Shown here: positions 63,418-64,000 of the stretch, piece by piece
Numbering within the stretch: position 1 is the first letter of the stretch
How the letters are laid out: every line of letters starts with the position of its first letter
Source: Actinomycetota bacterium
Lineage (GTDB): Bacteria; Actinomycetota; Actinomycetes; S36-B12; UBA5976
NCBI GenBank assembly: GCA_009698575.1
Contig: WLPX01000007.1
Coordinates: 1 to 64,000, forward strand
Direction: 5' to 3'
DNA length: 64,000 bases
Notes under the pieces: model-generated
Databases searched by the model: none
The model's input: only the letters and a program-made list of their open reading frames with translations
What the model was told of the DNA's origin: nothing
Position numbers and translations under genes: made by a program

Positions 63418-64000
63418 ATGAATTCTGTTCTGGATTCGATCATCCAGGGAGTGCAAGAAGATCTTGTGGCGCGTAAATCCAAAATTCCGCTTGAGACTTT
63501 ACGCCAGATCGCAAACGATGTACCTCGGGCACTTCCAGCATCCCAAATTCTGCAGGCGCGTAACTTCAGTGTGATAGCCGAAGTTAAACGCGCAAGTCCA
63601 AGCAAGGGACACCTTTCCGATATCACTGATCCAGCCGAACTGGCACTTTCATATCAATCCGGTGGCGCTCAAGTTATCAGCGTGCTTACCGAAGAACGCA
63701 GATTCAGCGGCAGCTTGGCAGATCTAGATGCAGTTCGCCGCAAAGTGTCAGTGCCAATTTTGCGCAAAGACTTCATGGTTGATGAATATCAAATTTGGGA
63801 AGCGCGCGCCCATGGCGCCGATGTCATCCTGCTAATTGTTGCTGGGTTAACTGACCTGCAACTTAATTCACTGAATGCCTTAGCTCTTGAACTGGGAATG
63901 TCAGTGCTCGTTGAAATTCACGATGAGTCTGAACTTGCCCGCGCGCTGCAAATCCAACCAGCTTTAATTGGAGTAAATGCTCGTAACTTAAAGACTCTTG
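63418..64000 (+). CDS. trpC: Indole-3-glycerol-phosphate synthase TrpC (cut by window edge)
   Basis: The ATG at 63418 opens a frame that continues to the end of the window (194 codons visible of about 260 expected). Motifs IAEVKRASPSKG (with the catalytic lysine), LRKDFMVDEYQI, LLIVAGL, LVEIHDESEL and IGVNARNL identify indole-3-glycerol-phosphate synthase, which closes the indole ring from CdRP. It lies 15 bases after the small membrane protein gene. The C-terminus is not in the window. Confidence 0.94.
   Translation, partial: MNSVLDSIIQGVQEDLVARKSKIPLETLRQIANDVPRALPASQILQARNFSVIAEVKRASPSKGHLSDITDPAELALSYQSGGAQVISVLTEERRFSGSLADLDAVRRKVSVPILRKDFMVDEYQIWEARAHGADVILLIVAGLTDLQLNSLNALALELGMSVLVEIHDESELARALQIQPALIGVNARNLKTL

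Noticed and set aside
1..64000. Prophage, insertion sequence or genomic-island borders
   Set aside because: No transposase, integrase, terminal repeats or attachment-like direct repeats were recognised; the catabolic island shows no visible boundary.

Overview
The window looks like a chromosomal segment of a member of the Actinomycetota. The evidence is the gene content and order: mraZ to ftsZ, then pgeF-yggS-sepF-yggT-wag31, a divergent ileS with a T-box leader, a dksA/traR-type gene, lspA-rluD-dnaE1, and a hisDCBH-priA-hisFI-trpE-trpC block. Actinobacterial marker families also occur (DUF3040, DUF6504, SAV_6107-type HEPN, the trp-associated membrane protein, an HGxxPAAW-type small protein). 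Moderate base composition, dense packing with many ATGA/TAATG overlaps and frequent GTG starts suggest a compact aquatic lineage such as freshwater Nanopelagicales (acI) or relatives. That placement is inference. I see no mobile element, CRISPR array, rRNA or tRNA.

Region 1 (1-18,078) is an accessory catabolic and uptake island. A minus-strand operon (Lrp regulator, class III aminotransferase, PPOX-fold flavoprotein, FAD-dependent amine oxidoreductase, two tandem EamA transporters) diverges from a succinate-semialdehyde dehydrogenase. It is followed by a second FAD oxidoreductase preceded by a strongly structured leader RNA with two mutually exclusive pairings. A LuxR-type regulator then diverges from a seven-gene operon. 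This encodes a Liv-type ABC importer (binding protein, two ATPases, two permeases), a dimethylformamidase large-subunit homologue and an HDAC-like acetylpolyamine/amide amidohydrolase. The second permease carries a C-terminal domain resembling the dimethylformamidase small subunit, so importer and amidase appear physically coupled. Together the genes suggest scavenging of amides, N-acylamines or polyamines through aldehydes and GABA to succinate.

Region 2 (18,119-23,671) is a DNA-damage mutagenesis operon: a perfect actinobacterial LexA box, a DUF6504 protein, a HEPN-family protein, DnaE2, and a Y-family polymerase that keeps its catalytic acids. DUF3040, MaoC-like, GH25-like and aldehyde dehydrogenase genes follow (to 27,053).

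Region 3 (27,243-45,498) is the division and cell wall (dcw) cluster. It starts at a TTGACA promoter overlapped by five 10-bp-spaced MraZ-type boxes. A very stable mraW-type hairpin lies between mraZ and rsmH. The DNPR motif in MurE points to meso-diaminopimelate peptidoglycan. The cluster closes with wag31 and an 18-bp perfect-stem terminator shared with convergent ileS.

Region 4 (45,500-64,000) holds ileS with its T-box, a DksA/TraR-type protein with a histone-H1-like Lys/Ala/Pro tail, lspA, rluD, the replicative polymerase dnaE1, ybaK, and a his-trp superoperon. The superoperon begins at a 15-bp palindrome just before hisD, contains the HisA/TrpF-type PriA, and ends in a trpC cut by the window edge.
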